In this document: one piece after another, positions 8,781 through 18,206 of the stretch
How positions within the stretch are numbered: position 1 is the first letter of the stretch
Layout of the letters: each line of letters starts with the position of its first letter
Assembly: GCF_000278135.1 (NCBI RefSeq)
Contig: NZ_JH725024.1
Location: 199,434 to 263,433, forward strand
Source: Candidatus Bartonella washoeensis Sb944nv
GTDB lineage: Bacteria > Pseudomonadota > Alphaproteobacteria > Rhizobiales > Rhizobiaceae
Direction: 5' to 3'
DNA length: 64,000 bases
Program-made: the position numbers and the translations under genes
Notes under the pieces: generated by a model
What the model saw: only the letters and a program-made list of their open reading frames with translations
What the model was told of the DNA's origin: nothing
Databases searched by the model: none

Positions 8781-9377
8781 ATGGCTCTCTTGTTTCTAAC
8801 ACGCTGGTACAAAAGTATCGTATCTTTAATATTCCTTTTATGCATAACAATAAACGCCGCACATACGCAATCCCGCCCCATAGGGCAAAACGGGCCCTAT
8901 TATTCGTTGCAAGAAATTATTGATTCCGGTCACACTTTTTTTGGGAAAACTGCTAGCGGTATAGCAGTAGCAATTGAAAATATCTTTTCGCAATACGGTT
9001 ATCCAAATGCCTATATTTTAGGTGAGGAAGCTTCTGGCGCCTTTTTTGCTGGATTAACCTATGGCGAAGGACAACTTTTTACCAAAAACTACGGTCACCA
9101 TAAAGTTTTTTGGCAAGGCCCCTCTGTAGGATGGGATTTTGGTGGACAAGGTTCCCGTTTAATGATCTTAGTTTATGATCTCAATAATGTAGATAATTTA
9201 TGGGGACGCTATGGTGGTATTTCAGGTTCGGCCTATTTAATAGCAGGCGTTGGTTTTCATGTCCTTAAACGCAATAATGTTTTGTTAATTCCAGTACGTA
9301 CGGGAATTGGTGCGCGCCTTGGCATTAATGTAGGATATTTAAAATTAACACCCACCCCAACATGGAATCCATTTTAA
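8781..9377 (+). CDS. eipA: Envelope integrity protein EipA (DUF1134)
   Basis: A 198-residue DUF1134 protein. It has a signal peptide (hydrophobic run LIFLLCITINAA, likely cut near residues 28-30), so it should be periplasmic. The family core is visible: SGHTFFGKTASGIAVAIE, a Gly-rich YILGEEASGAFFAGLTYGEG, and GPSVGWDFGGQGSR. In Brucella, EipA supports cell-envelope integrity and its gene is directly controlled by CtrA, which fits its place beside ctrA and chpT. Function here is inferred from the family. A coiled-coil membrane protein follows 28 bases later. Confidence 0.9.
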   Translation: MALLFLTRWYKSIVSLIFLLCITINAAHTQSRPIGQNGPYYSLQEIIDSGHTFFGKTASGIAVAIENIFSQYGYPNAYILGEEASGAFFAGLTYGEGQLFTKNYGHHKVFWQGPSVGWDFGGQGSRLMILVYDLNNVDNLWGRYGGISGSAYLIAGVGFHVLKRNNVLLIPVRTGIGARLGINVGYLKLTPTPTWNPF

Positions 9378-9405
9378 ATGGATTCTCAAGTAATAAAGAG
9401 GATTT

Positions 9406-10068
9406 ATGTTTATCCAATCATTTCTTTTTTTTGTTCTTGGAGTTGCCACCACTTCTTGGTTGCTAGTGCTTTTTTCTCCACTTATTTGGCGCAGAGCCCT
9501 TTATTTTGCACGTAAATTTGTTTCTGCACAAATTCCATTATCACTCACTGAAATACAAGCAAACTACGATTTTCTCTGTGCCCAGCACGCTGTAGAATTA
9601 GCACGCAACCAACAAAAATATGACTCTTTGCAAAAAAAATATGCCAAACAGAAAATACAACTTAGTCAATTAACAGAACAGTTTTATCAATTGTGTCTCC
9701 CAAAACAATGTGCTTCTTACTTCCCTCATGAAAAAGAAACGATCGTGATAAAAAGCGAACGTAATACGCGCACAACAAAAACGTTCACAATGGAAATTAA
9801 AGCTATGCGTGAAAAGATTGCAAACTATCAGCAACGTTTACAAAAAATTCAAATTGATGAGCTTGGTACTACTGCTAACCAGCAACTCCTAAATGAACTG
9901 CGAGAAGAAACAAAAGAATTAGCGGCGACATTAGCTGCACAAATAGCACTACAAGAGGGTAATGGTTCACGTATCAAAACATTGATCGAAAACTCTAAAA
10001 ATAAAAACGACCTAGCATCCCGTATTCGCAAAAAAATAACCTGCACACCCAAAACACCTCTTACATAA
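9406..10068 (+). CDS. Membrane-anchored coiled-coil protein, function unknown
   Basis: A 220-residue protein with one N-terminal membrane anchor (SFLFFVLGVATTSWLLVLFSPLIW), then a basic patch and a motif LSLTEIQANYDFL. The rest is mostly coiled coil in two parts (about residues 55-100 and 125-195). It follows eipA by 28 bases and probably shares its transcript. A rhizobial family with the same plan exists (anchor, LTLxEIQAxxD motif, coiled coils). Topology suggests the coils project from the inner membrane; a scaffolding role is a guess only. The ATG has AAAGAGGA upstream. Confidence 0.75.
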   Translation: MFIQSFLFFVLGVATTSWLLVLFSPLIWRRALYFARKFVSAQIPLSLTEIQANYDFLCAQHAVELARNQQKYDSLQKKYAKQKIQLSQLTEQFYQLCLPKQCASYFPHEKETIVIKSERNTRTTKTFTMEIKAMREKIANYQQRLQKIQIDELGTTANQQLLNELREETKELAATLAAQIALQEGNGSRIKTLIENSKNKNDLASRIRKKITCTPKTPLT

Positions 10069-10328
10069 GTTATTAAAAAACCAGTAAAACCATTTAATCA
10101 ATTAACGCAACCTCAACTGAATCTTTCAAATACAATAAATCCATTAATCTATTACAACACAACATACAGCATGCTTGTGCATATATCTAACCTACTCATA
10201 GAATAGCCTCGTATAATTCTGACTTTATTTTGATAGCATAACTCTCCCAAAACACCTTACAAGATATGATAGAGCCCAATAAAGCCCAGCGTTACAATAA
10301 ATAATAGCTCAAGACAAAGAGACTCTTC

Positions 10329-11447
10329 TCAAGAGTGGTAAAAATCTCTTATTCGCTGGATAATCATATCCTGATCGCTTTGCGTTAAATAAGGATGCAT
10401 AGGTAAACTTAAAACACACTCTCGTAAAGACTCAGAAACAGAAAGAGAACCTTTTACATAAGAAAAGTGTTTATAAGCTGGCTGTTGATGCAGCGGAGTT
10501 TCATAATAAACCATCGTAGGAATGGAATTTTCCTGTAAATAATCCTTTAATCTATCGCGATCTTCTACCTTAATAGTATATTGTGCATAGGCACAACGTC
10601 CCCCCTCTTCCACTTCTGGAACTGTAACAATATCTCTTAAACCATTGGAATAATATTGAGCAATTGCTAAACGCTTTTCCATTTCATCTTCAAAGATAAC
10701 AAGTTTTTCTAGCAAAATTGCAGCTTGAATTGTATCTAGGCGCGAATTCAAACCGATGCGCACATTGTCATATTGCGTTTGACCTTTACCATGAAACAGA
10801 ATAGAACGTAAAAGTGCTGCCAAATCGTCATCATTCGTCATCATAGCGCCTCCATCGCCATAACACCCCAATGGTTTTGCGGGATAAAAGCTTGTTGCAG
10901 CAACATCACCAAAAGCTCCACACATAATATTACCGCTTCTTCCTCCCATCGATTGAGCAGCATCTTCAATAACAAAAAGATTTTCCTTTACTGCCACTTT
11001 AGTAATTTGAGCATAATCAGCAGGAAGCCCAAACAAATCAACAGGAATAACAGCCTTCGGTTTGAGACGTCCCTCTTTTTTAATCATCTCAATTGCTTCA
11101 CATAGTTTATCAACATCGATATTGAATGTATTAGGGCGAACATCTACAAAAACAGGTTCCGCTCCTACCAAAGCGACCACTTCAGCAGTTGCGGAAAACG
11201 TAAAGCTAGGACAAAAAACAGCATCACCTGGACCAATGTTTTTAGCCATAAGGGGCATCTTCAAGGCATCGGTTCCATTGGCACACGCAACCACATGCTT
11301 AACACCAAGATAATCTGCCAATTGCTCTTCAAATTCTGTTACTTTTGGTCCTAAAATATACTTGCCACTAGCCACCACATCCGCAATTGCAGCATTAACT
11401 TTATCTTCAATGCGCGCACGCTGCGCCCCCAAGTCGATGAATTGCAT
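10329..11447 (-). CDS. gnnB: DegT/DnrJ/EryC1 sugar aminotransferase, GnnB-like
   Basis: A 372-residue PLP enzyme of the DegT family, which transaminates nucleotide-linked keto-sugars. The start MQFIDLGAQR, GTDAL at 58-62, the PLP-contacting Asp of EDAAQ (D162) and the internal aldimine Lys in SFYPAKPLGCYGDGG (K191) are all present. I choose the ATG at 11447 because GGAG lies six bases upstream; the GTG seven codons earlier lacks this. It is downstream of a Gfo/Idh/MocA dehydrogenase. Together they match GnnA/GnnB, which turn UDP-GlcNAc into UDP-2-acetamido-3-amino-glucose for lipid A. The alternative is a WbpE-type enzyme for a surface polysaccharide. Confidence 0.8.
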   Translation of the reverse strand: MQFIDLGAQRARIEDKVNAAIADVVASGKYILGPKVTEFEEQLADYLGVKHVVACANGTDALKMPLMAKNIGPGDAVFCPSFTFSATAEVVALVGAEPVFVDVRPNTFNIDVDKLCEAIEMIKKEGRLKPKAVIPVDLFGLPADYAQITKVAVKENLFVIEDAAQSMGGRSGNIMCGAFGDVAATSFYPAKPLGCYGDGGAMMTNDDDLAALLRSILFHGKGQTQYDNVRIGLNSRLDTIQAAILLEKLVIFEDEMEKRLAIAQYYSNGLRDIVTVPEVEEGGRCAYAQYTIKVEDRDRLKDYLQENSIPTMVYYETPLHQQPAYKHFSYVKGSLSVSESLRECVLSLPMHPYLTQSDQDMIIQRIRDFYHS

Positions 11448-11505
11448 ATTAACTCCATTGATAATCACAAGAATGCAAAAACGCTACTTATCTGTTATAT
11501 CTCCG

Positions 11506-12453
11506 CTAATTGATACTAGCAGCAGCTAAAATCCTTACAACAGCAATAGCATCATCGCCATTGGTCCGAGGCGATTGACGCGTTTGAATACAATGAAGAA
11601 AATGCTGCAGTTCACAAGTAAGCGGCAAATCTTCACAAATCTCAATATAATTGAGCTTATCAACATTAAAAGCCCACTCTTTATTTTCCTTCCAAACAGC
11701 AAAACGGTGAAATGCCAATTTACGATTCCACGGTTCCATATCATCAAAAACGATCATAGCCTTTGTACCAATAACCGTTAAACGCCTTTCACGATAAGGA
11801 CTAAGGCGTGAAGCCAAAAGGTGACTACGTACACCATTTGGAAAAGTCATATGAATATGGGCAAAATCAGAGCACTGATCAATTACAGCAGTACCCTCTC
11901 CCCGAATTTCAGAGGGTTCACATCCTGTCAAAGCCAAAATCATTGAAAGATCATGAGGAGCAAGATCCCATAAAGCATCGCTTTGTGTATGAAATTTTCC
12001 AAAGCCTAATCGGTGAGAATAAATATAACGCACATCACCCAGTTCTCTCTTTGCCACCAATTCACATATTTTTTCAAAAGCAGGATGAAAGCGCAGAATA
12101 TGGCCCACCATAAAAATCCGCCCGTATTCGCTAGCAACCTGAACTTGACGCTCAGCATCGGCTACATTCAAAGCAATTGGTTTTTCAACCAAAACATCTT
12201 TACCATTTTTAAGAGCACGCAGAACATTTTCTGTATGAAATTGTGGAGGCAACGCCAACACTAATGCATCAATATCTTCATGAGTAAAAAGATTATCAGA
12301 CGCAATGGCTTTAACACCATACATATTTGCAAAACTTGCAGCGCGCTCACCATCCATATCAGAAACTGCTGCCAAAGCCCCGAGTTTCTTGAGGGTTCGT
12401 ATATGATTCCCTCCCCAACGACCACACCCTAAAACCGCTACACGTGGCACCAT
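11506..12453 (-). CDS. gnnA: Gfo/Idh/MocA sugar-nucleotide 3-dehydrogenase, GnnA-like
   Basis: A 315-residue NAD(P)-dependent oxidoreductase. The Rossmann motif GCGRWG is at residues 9-14, the catalytic EKP triad at 90-92, GHILRFHPAF at about 117-126, and the probable catalytic His in DLAPHD (H167). Its 58-base spacing to the DegT aminotransferase suggests a two-gene operon. GnnA oxidises the 3-OH of UDP-GlcNAc so that GnnB can aminate it. Published Bartonella henselae lipid A work reported a 2,3-diamino-2,3-dideoxyglucose backbone, which would need exactly this pair. The WlbA/WbpB family is the alternative, but those act on UDP-GlcNAcA. Confidence 0.8.
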   Translation of the reverse strand: MVPRVAVLGCGRWGGNHIRTLKKLGALAAVSDMDGERAASFANMYGVKAIASDNLFTHEDIDALVLALPPQFHTENVLRALKNGKDVLVEKPIALNVADAERQVQVASEYGRIFMVGHILRFHPAFEKICELVAKRELGDVRYIYSHRLGFGKFHTQSDALWDLAPHDLSMILALTGCEPSEIRGEGTAVIDQCSDFAHIHMTFPNGVRSHLLASRLSPYRERRLTVIGTKAMIVFDDMEPWNRKLAFHRFAVWKENKEWAFNVDKLNYIEICEDLPLTCELQHFLHCIQTRQSPRTNGDDAIAVVRILAAASIN

Positions 12454-12552
12454 TTTTATGCCTTCCCCTGATTTATTATATAAAAATATACTTTCATTTA
12501 TTCCATATCGGGGATGAAATAGAATGACAAGAGAAAAGCTTAAAAACGATGC

Positions 12553-12582
12553 TTGACATCTTGCTATTCTACCCCTTATATC
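12553..12582 (+). promoter_or_regulatory. Promoter for tRNA-Met
   Basis: TTGACA (12553-12558) lies 18 nt from TATATC (12577-12582), about 45 bases before the tRNA. Confidence 0.55.
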
Positions 12583-12626
12583 CGCAAAAGAATGAGATAA
12601 GTTGCAACAATTTGTCTATTTTGTTT

Positions 12627-12700
12627 GGCGGAGTAGCTCAGTAGGTTAGAGCAGAGGAATCATAATCCTTGTGTCGGGGGTTCAAATCCCTCCTCCGCTA
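12627..12700 (+). tRNA. tRNA-Met (CAT), elongator type
   Basis: A full cloverleaf can be drawn: acceptor GGCGGAG with CTCCGCT (first pair G-U), D-stem GCTC/GAGC, anticodon loop ATCATAA giving CAT, and T-loop TTCAAAT. CC follows the discriminator A but the third base is G, so CCA is not fully encoded. The sequence matches alphaproteobacterial elongator tRNA-Met rather than the initiator or lysidine tRNA-Ile. A T-rich stretch follows directly. Confidence 0.93.
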
Positions 12701-12704
12701 CCGT

Positions 12705-13531
12705 TTTTATTTTTATGATTATGACTTTAGTTTTGTAACTTGCATATCTAGCATTTTAGCTTGTTGGCAAGTTATACAATTTGTCTCAATGTTTAATTTA
12801 TTTTTTCAAAGTTTCTTTTCATTTTTGCTATCAAATATTGATTTTTGCGGTTTTTCATTTTTTTCGATTGCTGCGTAGCAAAATCCAAATTTGATAAACA
12901 ACGCATTAACGGTAAAAATACATAAAAACAACGAGTATTATATATTCCTATCCAATCTCAACTCTTCCCACTTAAGACAAAAGCTAATGTCAAACTACAA
13001 CGGGTTTTCAAAGACCTTTTAAAAGTCATCTAGGACCTCCTAACTTTTTTATAAAAGATCCTCAAAAAACTCTTTTCTCTGCTTATTCTGAAGTGACATT
13101 AAAAATCTTTCTTTTTCCCAGATACAGCTGTGCAGACACTGCTATTCTCATTGATCATTTTTTGTTTTTTTCAGTGTCTTTTCCATCTCTTTATTCCTCA
13201 CAGCATAGACTCATTAATATTTGAACAAAATGATACCTACTATTAATAAAATAATTTATTTTACAATGCATTATCAATATAAATATTAAAATAATACGAT
13301 ATATTTTAAAAATATTATAATAAATTAAATAAAAAAATTAAAATACATAAAATATTCAATTAAATAAATTATAAAAAACAAATAAACATTTCGTATTTTA
13401 ATATTAGTTATAAATATACTTTACATAAAAATAAAAATCACCTATTCCTTCTTACAACTGTCATCCATATTGATAATCCTTCTTGTAGGCGGGGGAGGAG
13501 TATATGGGGCTTATAAGTAAGGAAAATATTG
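12705..13531. other. Long AT-rich leader region of the autotransporter gene
   Basis: About 830 bases without a credible gene. The part from about 13225 to 13440 is almost pure A/T with poly-AT runs. Close to the coding start is a strikingly G-rich motif, GGCGGGGGAGGAG (13488-13500), then the likely ribosome binding site AAGGAAAA before the ATG at 13532. The G-rich motif looks like a second strong Shine-Dalgarno-like site not followed by a start. Confidence 0.5.
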
Positions 13532-16500
13532 ATGTATAAAAAATCTCTTTCATGCTGTACAGCTGCCATAGCTGTCATGCTGTTTAGCACTCATTTCAAC
13601 GCATATGCCGAAGTTCTTCATGCTGATAAAGGAGAAGTTAAAAATGAATCTGGAAAATCCTATGATGCAATTAAGGTAACAAACGGTGGCACAATCAACG
13701 GCAAAGATTTAAAAATAAACACTTCTGATCCCGAAAAATTCCCCACTGCTGTAGAATCGATAGATTCTGGTAGCGAAATTAATTTAACGGGCATAACAAC
13801 CATTGAAAAAGTTACTAACGGGCTTCGAGCAAAAAAAGGTGGCATAATCAAAATGACCGCGGGCTTCATTACGGCTTCTGAAATTGGCGCTTCCTTCAAC
13901 GCGAGCAAAAATAATCAAAACACGCTAGAAAATGTAACCATATCAAGCAGTGAAAATGGCAAGCCAATGTCTGTAGGAATAAAAGCAGAGAAAAGTACAA
14001 TCAATTTAAAAAATGTAACCGTTACGCAAGCAACAACAGGCATATTTGCAGATGATCATTCGACAATAACAATCTCTGGGGGATCGTTTGACGGAAAAGA
14101 TGATGGAATTTATGCTAAACAAGGCAGTACTATTACTTTAACTGACAATACGACAGTTTCCTCATCTAATGGCAATGGACTCCATGCAGAGGCAGGATCT
14201 AAGATCACAATGGCAGGAGGAACAGTAACAATAAAGAATGAAGACGCCACATTATTAAAAAATGGAAACACCGCATTATTTGCGAAAAAAGGTGGACAGA
14301 TTGATACTACGAATGTTTCTCTAACAACAGATGGCAAAAGTTCCGCTGCAGTTGCATTTGGTCCTGATAGCAAAATTGAATTGCATGGAACAACAACGAT
14401 TAATAATACTTTAAACGGTCTTGGAGCAGTTGATGGCGGTAAAATCACCAGCGAAAACTTAACAATAATCGGTGGTGAAGCAATTGATCAAGACCACAAC
14501 AAAGAACGCTCTGGTGTATGGACAGCGGAATCTGGTAGTGAAATTCAGTTAAAGGGCAAAACAATCATTCAAAATGTTGATGAAGGCCTTTATGCAGACG
14601 GTGGGAGTAAAATCACCAGCGGAGATTTAACAATAACCGGTGGTGAAAATAATAAAGAAATGACTGTTGGTGTAAACGTTGCAGAGCTTGATAGTATAAT
14701 CGAATTCAATGGTAAAACAACCATTCAAAATTTTGATTTTGGTCTTACTGCAGGAAATAATAGTACGATTAAGATGATTAATACTGATATTGAAGCAGTA
14801 CAGAGTGCAAAAGAAAATAAAATAGAAGCAAAAAAAGTTGCAATATGGGCAGCAGCTAACGGACATATTGATCTGAGAAATGTTTCTGTAACAGCAGGAA
14901 TCAACGGTTTACAGTTGTTAGGTCTCTTTGATAGCAAACTCGATGAATCAAATGATCCTCAAAAACATCAAAACAATGAGATCAATTTAACCAATGCAGA
15001 TATTCACGTTGAAAATGGGACAGGAATTTTCGTTGGAGCTTTTACTAACGATAACATTGAAGATATTCAAGATTTGTCAATTAGTACAGTCAATCTTACA
15101 AATTCAGAAATCCATAACGACGTATTATTAGGAGATGGTATTTTCGAAAATCCAAAATCTTGGGGATCCGACAATTATTGGAACAAGAAAGAGGTTAAAG
15201 CAATCTCCAACGGCACCTTCACATTAAACGCAAATCATTCCACTCTAGAGGGCAAAGCGAATATTGCTGAAGACAGAAATGTCCACTTTGATCTGAAAAA
15301 CAACACCATATGGACATTGAAAAACAGTACAAAAGAAAAAGATGCTGATGGCAATTTACTTGATATTGATCAAAGAGCACGTTCTGATGTTTCTGTGCTT
15401 AGTCTCAACAACAGCTCCATCATCTTTCATGGACCAACAGAAGACCATTATCACACATTGCATATAGGGTCTGGTAAACCAGACACTTCAGAGGTCTATA
15501 AGGCTTCTGGTGATGCAAAGATTTACTTCAACACTGCTTGGAGTGATGGCATAGCAAGTGCCGATCAAAAAACCGATAGGCTTCTCATTCATGGTGATGT
15601 CTCAGGCAACACAACAGTTTATATCAAAAGCGATTCAGGGGACAGAAAGAGTGTAGTAAATGCTGCTGGTCCTTCCAATATAGGGGGACTTTCACTCATT
15701 CAAGTTTCCGGAAAAGCAAATGAAGACTCTTTCAAACTGGCAAATGGCTATACCACGAAAAATCATTTGCCTTATAAATATACGCTCACTGCCTATGGAC
15801 CAGAGTCAAGCCATGGAAAAGCTGATGTTGCGCAAAACCTGTTTGATGAAAAGAATGAAAACTTCTGGGATTTCCGCTTACATAAAGAAATTCTTGAAAC
15901 TGGTTCTAGCTCGGGTCCAAGTGTCATCGCCCCTGTAGCACAAACAGCAAGTTACTTAGTTATGCCAAATGCCCTCTTCTATACGGGATTAACCGATATG
16001 GCTAAACAAAACACGCTTTTAGCCAATATCAGAACATCGGTCTTAGGAAAAGAAAAAGAGAAACAAACAGGTTTCTTCCTCTACACTTACGGAAGCACAG
16101 GAACCTTATCTTCTGAACGCGGACCTCTCAAATACGGTTATGGTGCGGATATTGGTTATGCTGCTCTCCAAGGCGGTGTGACATTGGCAGCTATGGAAGG
16201 ACAAAGCGCAACCACACATTTTGGTCTTGTAGGCACCTATGGACAGCTATCATTCACACCAAAGGACATAGTAGATGCTAGCAAGAATACACTGGATAAG
16301 TGGTCTCTGACAGCTTACGCAACGATACAACATAACAATGGTCTGTATGTGGATACACTGTTGTCCTATGGAATGCTAAAAGGAAATATCACCAATGCTC
16401 TCATTGGCAAAACCGCAAAGTTGAACGATGCTAAGATGTTGAGTGTCTCTACGACTATTGGCAAAGAATTTGCAACCAGTGTGGAAAGTTTAACCTTCGA

Positions 16501-16888
16501 GCCGCAAGCACAACTTGCCTATCAACATTTGATGTTTAACACCATTGAAGATGCCGATAACTTTACCGTTGATATGAATAATCCTTCGCAATGGTTGATC
16601 CGTGTTGGCGGACGTTTGACAAAAACCGTTGCTGCTGAAAACAACCATCCGATGTCTTTCTATGGAAAAGCAAACTTAATCAAAACTTTTGCTGATGATG
16701 GTACCATTGAGATTGGCAGAAAATTTGACCTTGATCCTATGGGAGCTGCAATTGAAGGCGGCATTGGCATCAATGCACAACTGTCTGGCAATCTCTCGCT
16801 TCATGGTGATGTCAGTTATCAACAAAAGCTTCAGAAAACTGGTATCTCTGGAGCTAGTTTTTCTGGTGGCATACGCTATCAGTTTTAA
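13532..16888 (+). CDS. Type Va autotransporter adhesin/effector
   Basis: An 1118-residue outer-membrane autotransporter. It has a signal peptide (SLSCCTAAIAVMLFSTHFNAYA, cut near residue 27). The long passenger has repeated Gly/Thr/Asn-rich units of the kind GLxAxxGSKITxxxLTIxGG, typical of a right-handed beta-helix. A linker helix about residues 805-830 (PNALFYTGLTDMAKQN) is followed by a C-terminal beta-barrel of about 270 residues ending GGIRYQF, with the terminal aromatic that the Bam machinery recognises. Bartonella species carry many such proteins, including the inducible Iba set and the pro-angiogenic BafA; which subfamily this is I cannot tell. The start is the ATG at 13532, with AAGGAAAA upstream. 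Confidence 0.9.
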   Translation: MYKKSLSCCTAAIAVMLFSTHFNAYAEVLHADKGEVKNESGKSYDAIKVTNGGTINGKDLKINTSDPEKFPTAVESIDSGSEINLTGITTIEKVTNGLRAKKGGIIKMTAGFITASEIGASFNASKNNQNTLENVTISSSENGKPMSVGIKAEKSTINLKNVTVTQATTGIFADDHSTITISGGSFDGKDDGIYAKQGSTITLTDNTTVSSSNGNGLHAEAGSKITMAGGTVTIKNEDATLLKNGNTALFAKKGGQIDTTNVSLTTDGKSSAAVAFGPDSKIELHGTTTINNTLNGLGAVDGGKITSENLTIIGGEAIDQDHNKERSGVWTAESGSEIQLKGKTIIQNVDEGLYADGGSKITSGDLTITGGENNKEMTVGVNVAELDSIIEFNGKTTIQNFDFGLTAGNNSTIKMINTDIEAVQSAKENKIEAKKVAIWAAANGHIDLRNVSVTAGINGLQLLGLFDSKLDESNDPQKHQNNEINLTNADIHVENGTGIFVGAFTNDNIEDIQDLSISTVNLTNSEIHNDVLLGDGIFENPKSWGSDNYWNKKEVKAISNGTFTLNANHSTLEGKANIAEDRNVHFDLKNNTIWTLKNSTKEKDADGNLLDIDQRARSDVSVLSLNNSSIIFHGPTEDHYHTLHIGSGKPDTSEVYKASGDAKIYFNTAWSDGIASADQKTDRLLIHGDVSGNTTVYIKSDSGDRKSVVNAAGPSNIGGLSLIQVSGKANEDSFKLANGYTTKNHLPYKYTLTAYGPESSHGKADVAQNLFDEKNENFWDFRLHKEILETGSSSGPSVIAPVAQTASYLVMPNALFYTGLTDMAKQNTLLANIRTSVLGKEKEKQTGFFLYTYGSTGTLSSERGPLKYGYGADIGYAALQGGVTLAAMEGQSATTHFGLVGTYGQLSFTPKDIVDASKNTLDKWSLTAYATIQHNNGLYVDTLLSYGMLKGNITNALIGKTAKLNDAKMLSVSTTIGKEFATSVESLTFEPQAQLAYQHLMFNTIEDADNFTVDMNNPSQWLIRVGGRLTKTVAAENNHPMSFYGKANLIKTFADDGTIEIGRKFDLDPMGAAIEGGIGINAQLSGNLSLHGDVSYQQKLQKTGISGASFSGGIRYQF
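14410..14760 (+). repeat. Repeated beta-helix units in the autotransporter passenger
   Basis: Within the passenger, units reading GGKITSENLTIIGGE, GSEIQLKGKTIIQNVDEGLYAD, GGSKITSGDLTITGGE and EFNGKTTIQNFDFGLTAG recur every 60-70 residues. The underlying DNA also repeats (AAAATCACCAGCG occurs twice, near 14440 and 14609). Such repeats are prone to recombination and length change. Confidence 0.65.
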
Positions 16889-16938
16889 AATAAGGCTGTA
16901 AAAGCAAGCCTGTTTATTCTGTTTGCATTAATAAAAAA

Positions 16939-16962
16939 GACAGCACAATGTGCTGCCTTTTC
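16939..16962 (+). terminator. Terminator after the autotransporter
   Basis: CAGCACA (16941-16947) pairs with TGTGCTG (16949-16955), extended by flanking AG/CT, followed by CCTTTTC. The T-run is short but the stem is strong. It lies about 50 bases after the stop. Confidence 0.6.
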
Positions 16963-17412
16963 AATTTATAAATCTGAACTCCTTTTTAAAAGCCTTCTCT
17001 TTTTATGATAGAAAATAACCTAAAGATTTCCATAATTGTTATTTGTGATTACAAATATCCTTACTCTTGCTTTTTTTAAAAAAAGCTCAGCATTTTTAGA
17101 GAAATAAGATGAGAAAGGATAAAAAAAACCAGAGAGCGTAAAAGATAAAACATATTCCAATAGAAAAATCAGAAACATCCATTAAATACAGCATCATAGA
17201 GTAAAGAAATGCTATATTTAAAATTTTAATTATCAAAATATAATTAAATAAATTATAATATAAAAAATAAATTACATTATTATATTTATATATCATAATA
17301 AAAATACATAATATGATAAAAATATTATCATTAAATAGTTTCTTAATATAATAATAAAAAATGAAAAAATTTTACATTACAGAAAAAATCCTTTTCCTTC
17401 CTATAAAATTCC
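16963..17412. other. AT-rich spacer between autotransporter and ABC operon
   Basis: About 450 bases with no gene seen. The stretch 17200-17350 is almost only A and T, mirroring the AT-rich tract on the other side of the autotransporter. Confidence 0.5.
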
Positions 17413-18195
17413 TCATACTCTCTCTTCTCTATGAGCAATAGGTTCGATACTGGCTTCAAAAAACATTTTGGTATAGTCACTTTGCGCATGCAAATTGCGG
17501 AGATCATTATTACCAAGTTCTTCAAGAATAACCCCTTGATGCATAATACCAACACGTTCACATATATGAGCAATAACGGGGAGATCATGAGAAACCATTA
17601 AATAAGTTAATTGCTTTTTTTCCCGCAATGATTTCAACAAATTCAAAATTTCAGCCTGCACCGATACGTCTAATGCAGAGGTTGGTTCATCAAGCAACAA
17701 AACTTCTGGTTCAATAATCAAAGCCCTTGCAAGGGCAATACGCTGACGCTGCCCTCCAGATAACTCATGTGGATAACGATAGAGAAATGAAGAATTTAAA
17801 CCAACAGAATTCAAAACATCGTACACTCTTTCCTTTCGGTTATCCATACTATGAATTGCAAGCGATTCTGAAAGAACACTGTGCACCATTTTTCGTGGAT
17901 GAAGCGAAGCATAAGGATCTTGAAAAACTATTTGAATACGCCGCAAAAAATCTTTGCTTCTTTTTTGCTGTACCTCTTCTCCATCAAAGAGGAAACGCCC
18001 ACTATAACGAGATATCATCCCTACCAATGCATTCAAAATCGTTGATTTTCCACATCCTGATTCACCAATTAAACCGTAAGCTTCTCCACGTTTAATATGG
18101 AAATTAACATTTTTAACAACTGTCACTGCTTTGTGCCCATGCCCAAAGGTTACAGATAAATTAGAAACATCAACAATATTTTCACAATTGGCCAT
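17413..18195 (-). CDS. dppF: Peptide ABC transporter ATPase, DppF/OppF type
   Basis: A 260-residue ABC ATPase. The Walker A GESGCGKST, Q-loop IVFQDPYASL, signature LSGGQRQR, Walker B VLLLDEPTSALD and switch His in SHDL are all intact. It powers uptake by the permease pair encoded upstream. The family usually has a longer C-terminal oligopeptide/dipeptide extension; here it is short. I start at the ATG at 18195, with GGGAG about nine bases ahead; a TTG five codons earlier overlaps the previous stop (TTGA). Last gene of the operon. Confidence 0.9.
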   Translation of the reverse strand: MANCENIVDVSNLSVTFGHGHKAVTVVKNVNFHIKRGEAYGLIGESGCGKSTILNALVGMISRYSGRFLFDGEEVQQKRSKDFLRRIQIVFQDPYASLHPRKMVHSVLSESLAIHSMDNRKERVYDVLNSVGLNSSFLYRYPHELSGGQRQRIALARALIIEPEVLLLDEPTSALDVSVQAEILNLLKSLREKKQLTYLMVSHDLPVIAHICERVGIMHQGVILEELGNNDLRNLHAQSDYTKMFFEASIEPIAHREERV

Positions 18196-18206
18196 GGATA
18201 GCTCCC

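Noticed and set aside
13660..14937. Minus-strand ORFs inside the autotransporter
   Set aside because: They mirror the repetitive passenger; hydrophobic runs come from the antisense of Thr/Asn/Gly-rich codons.
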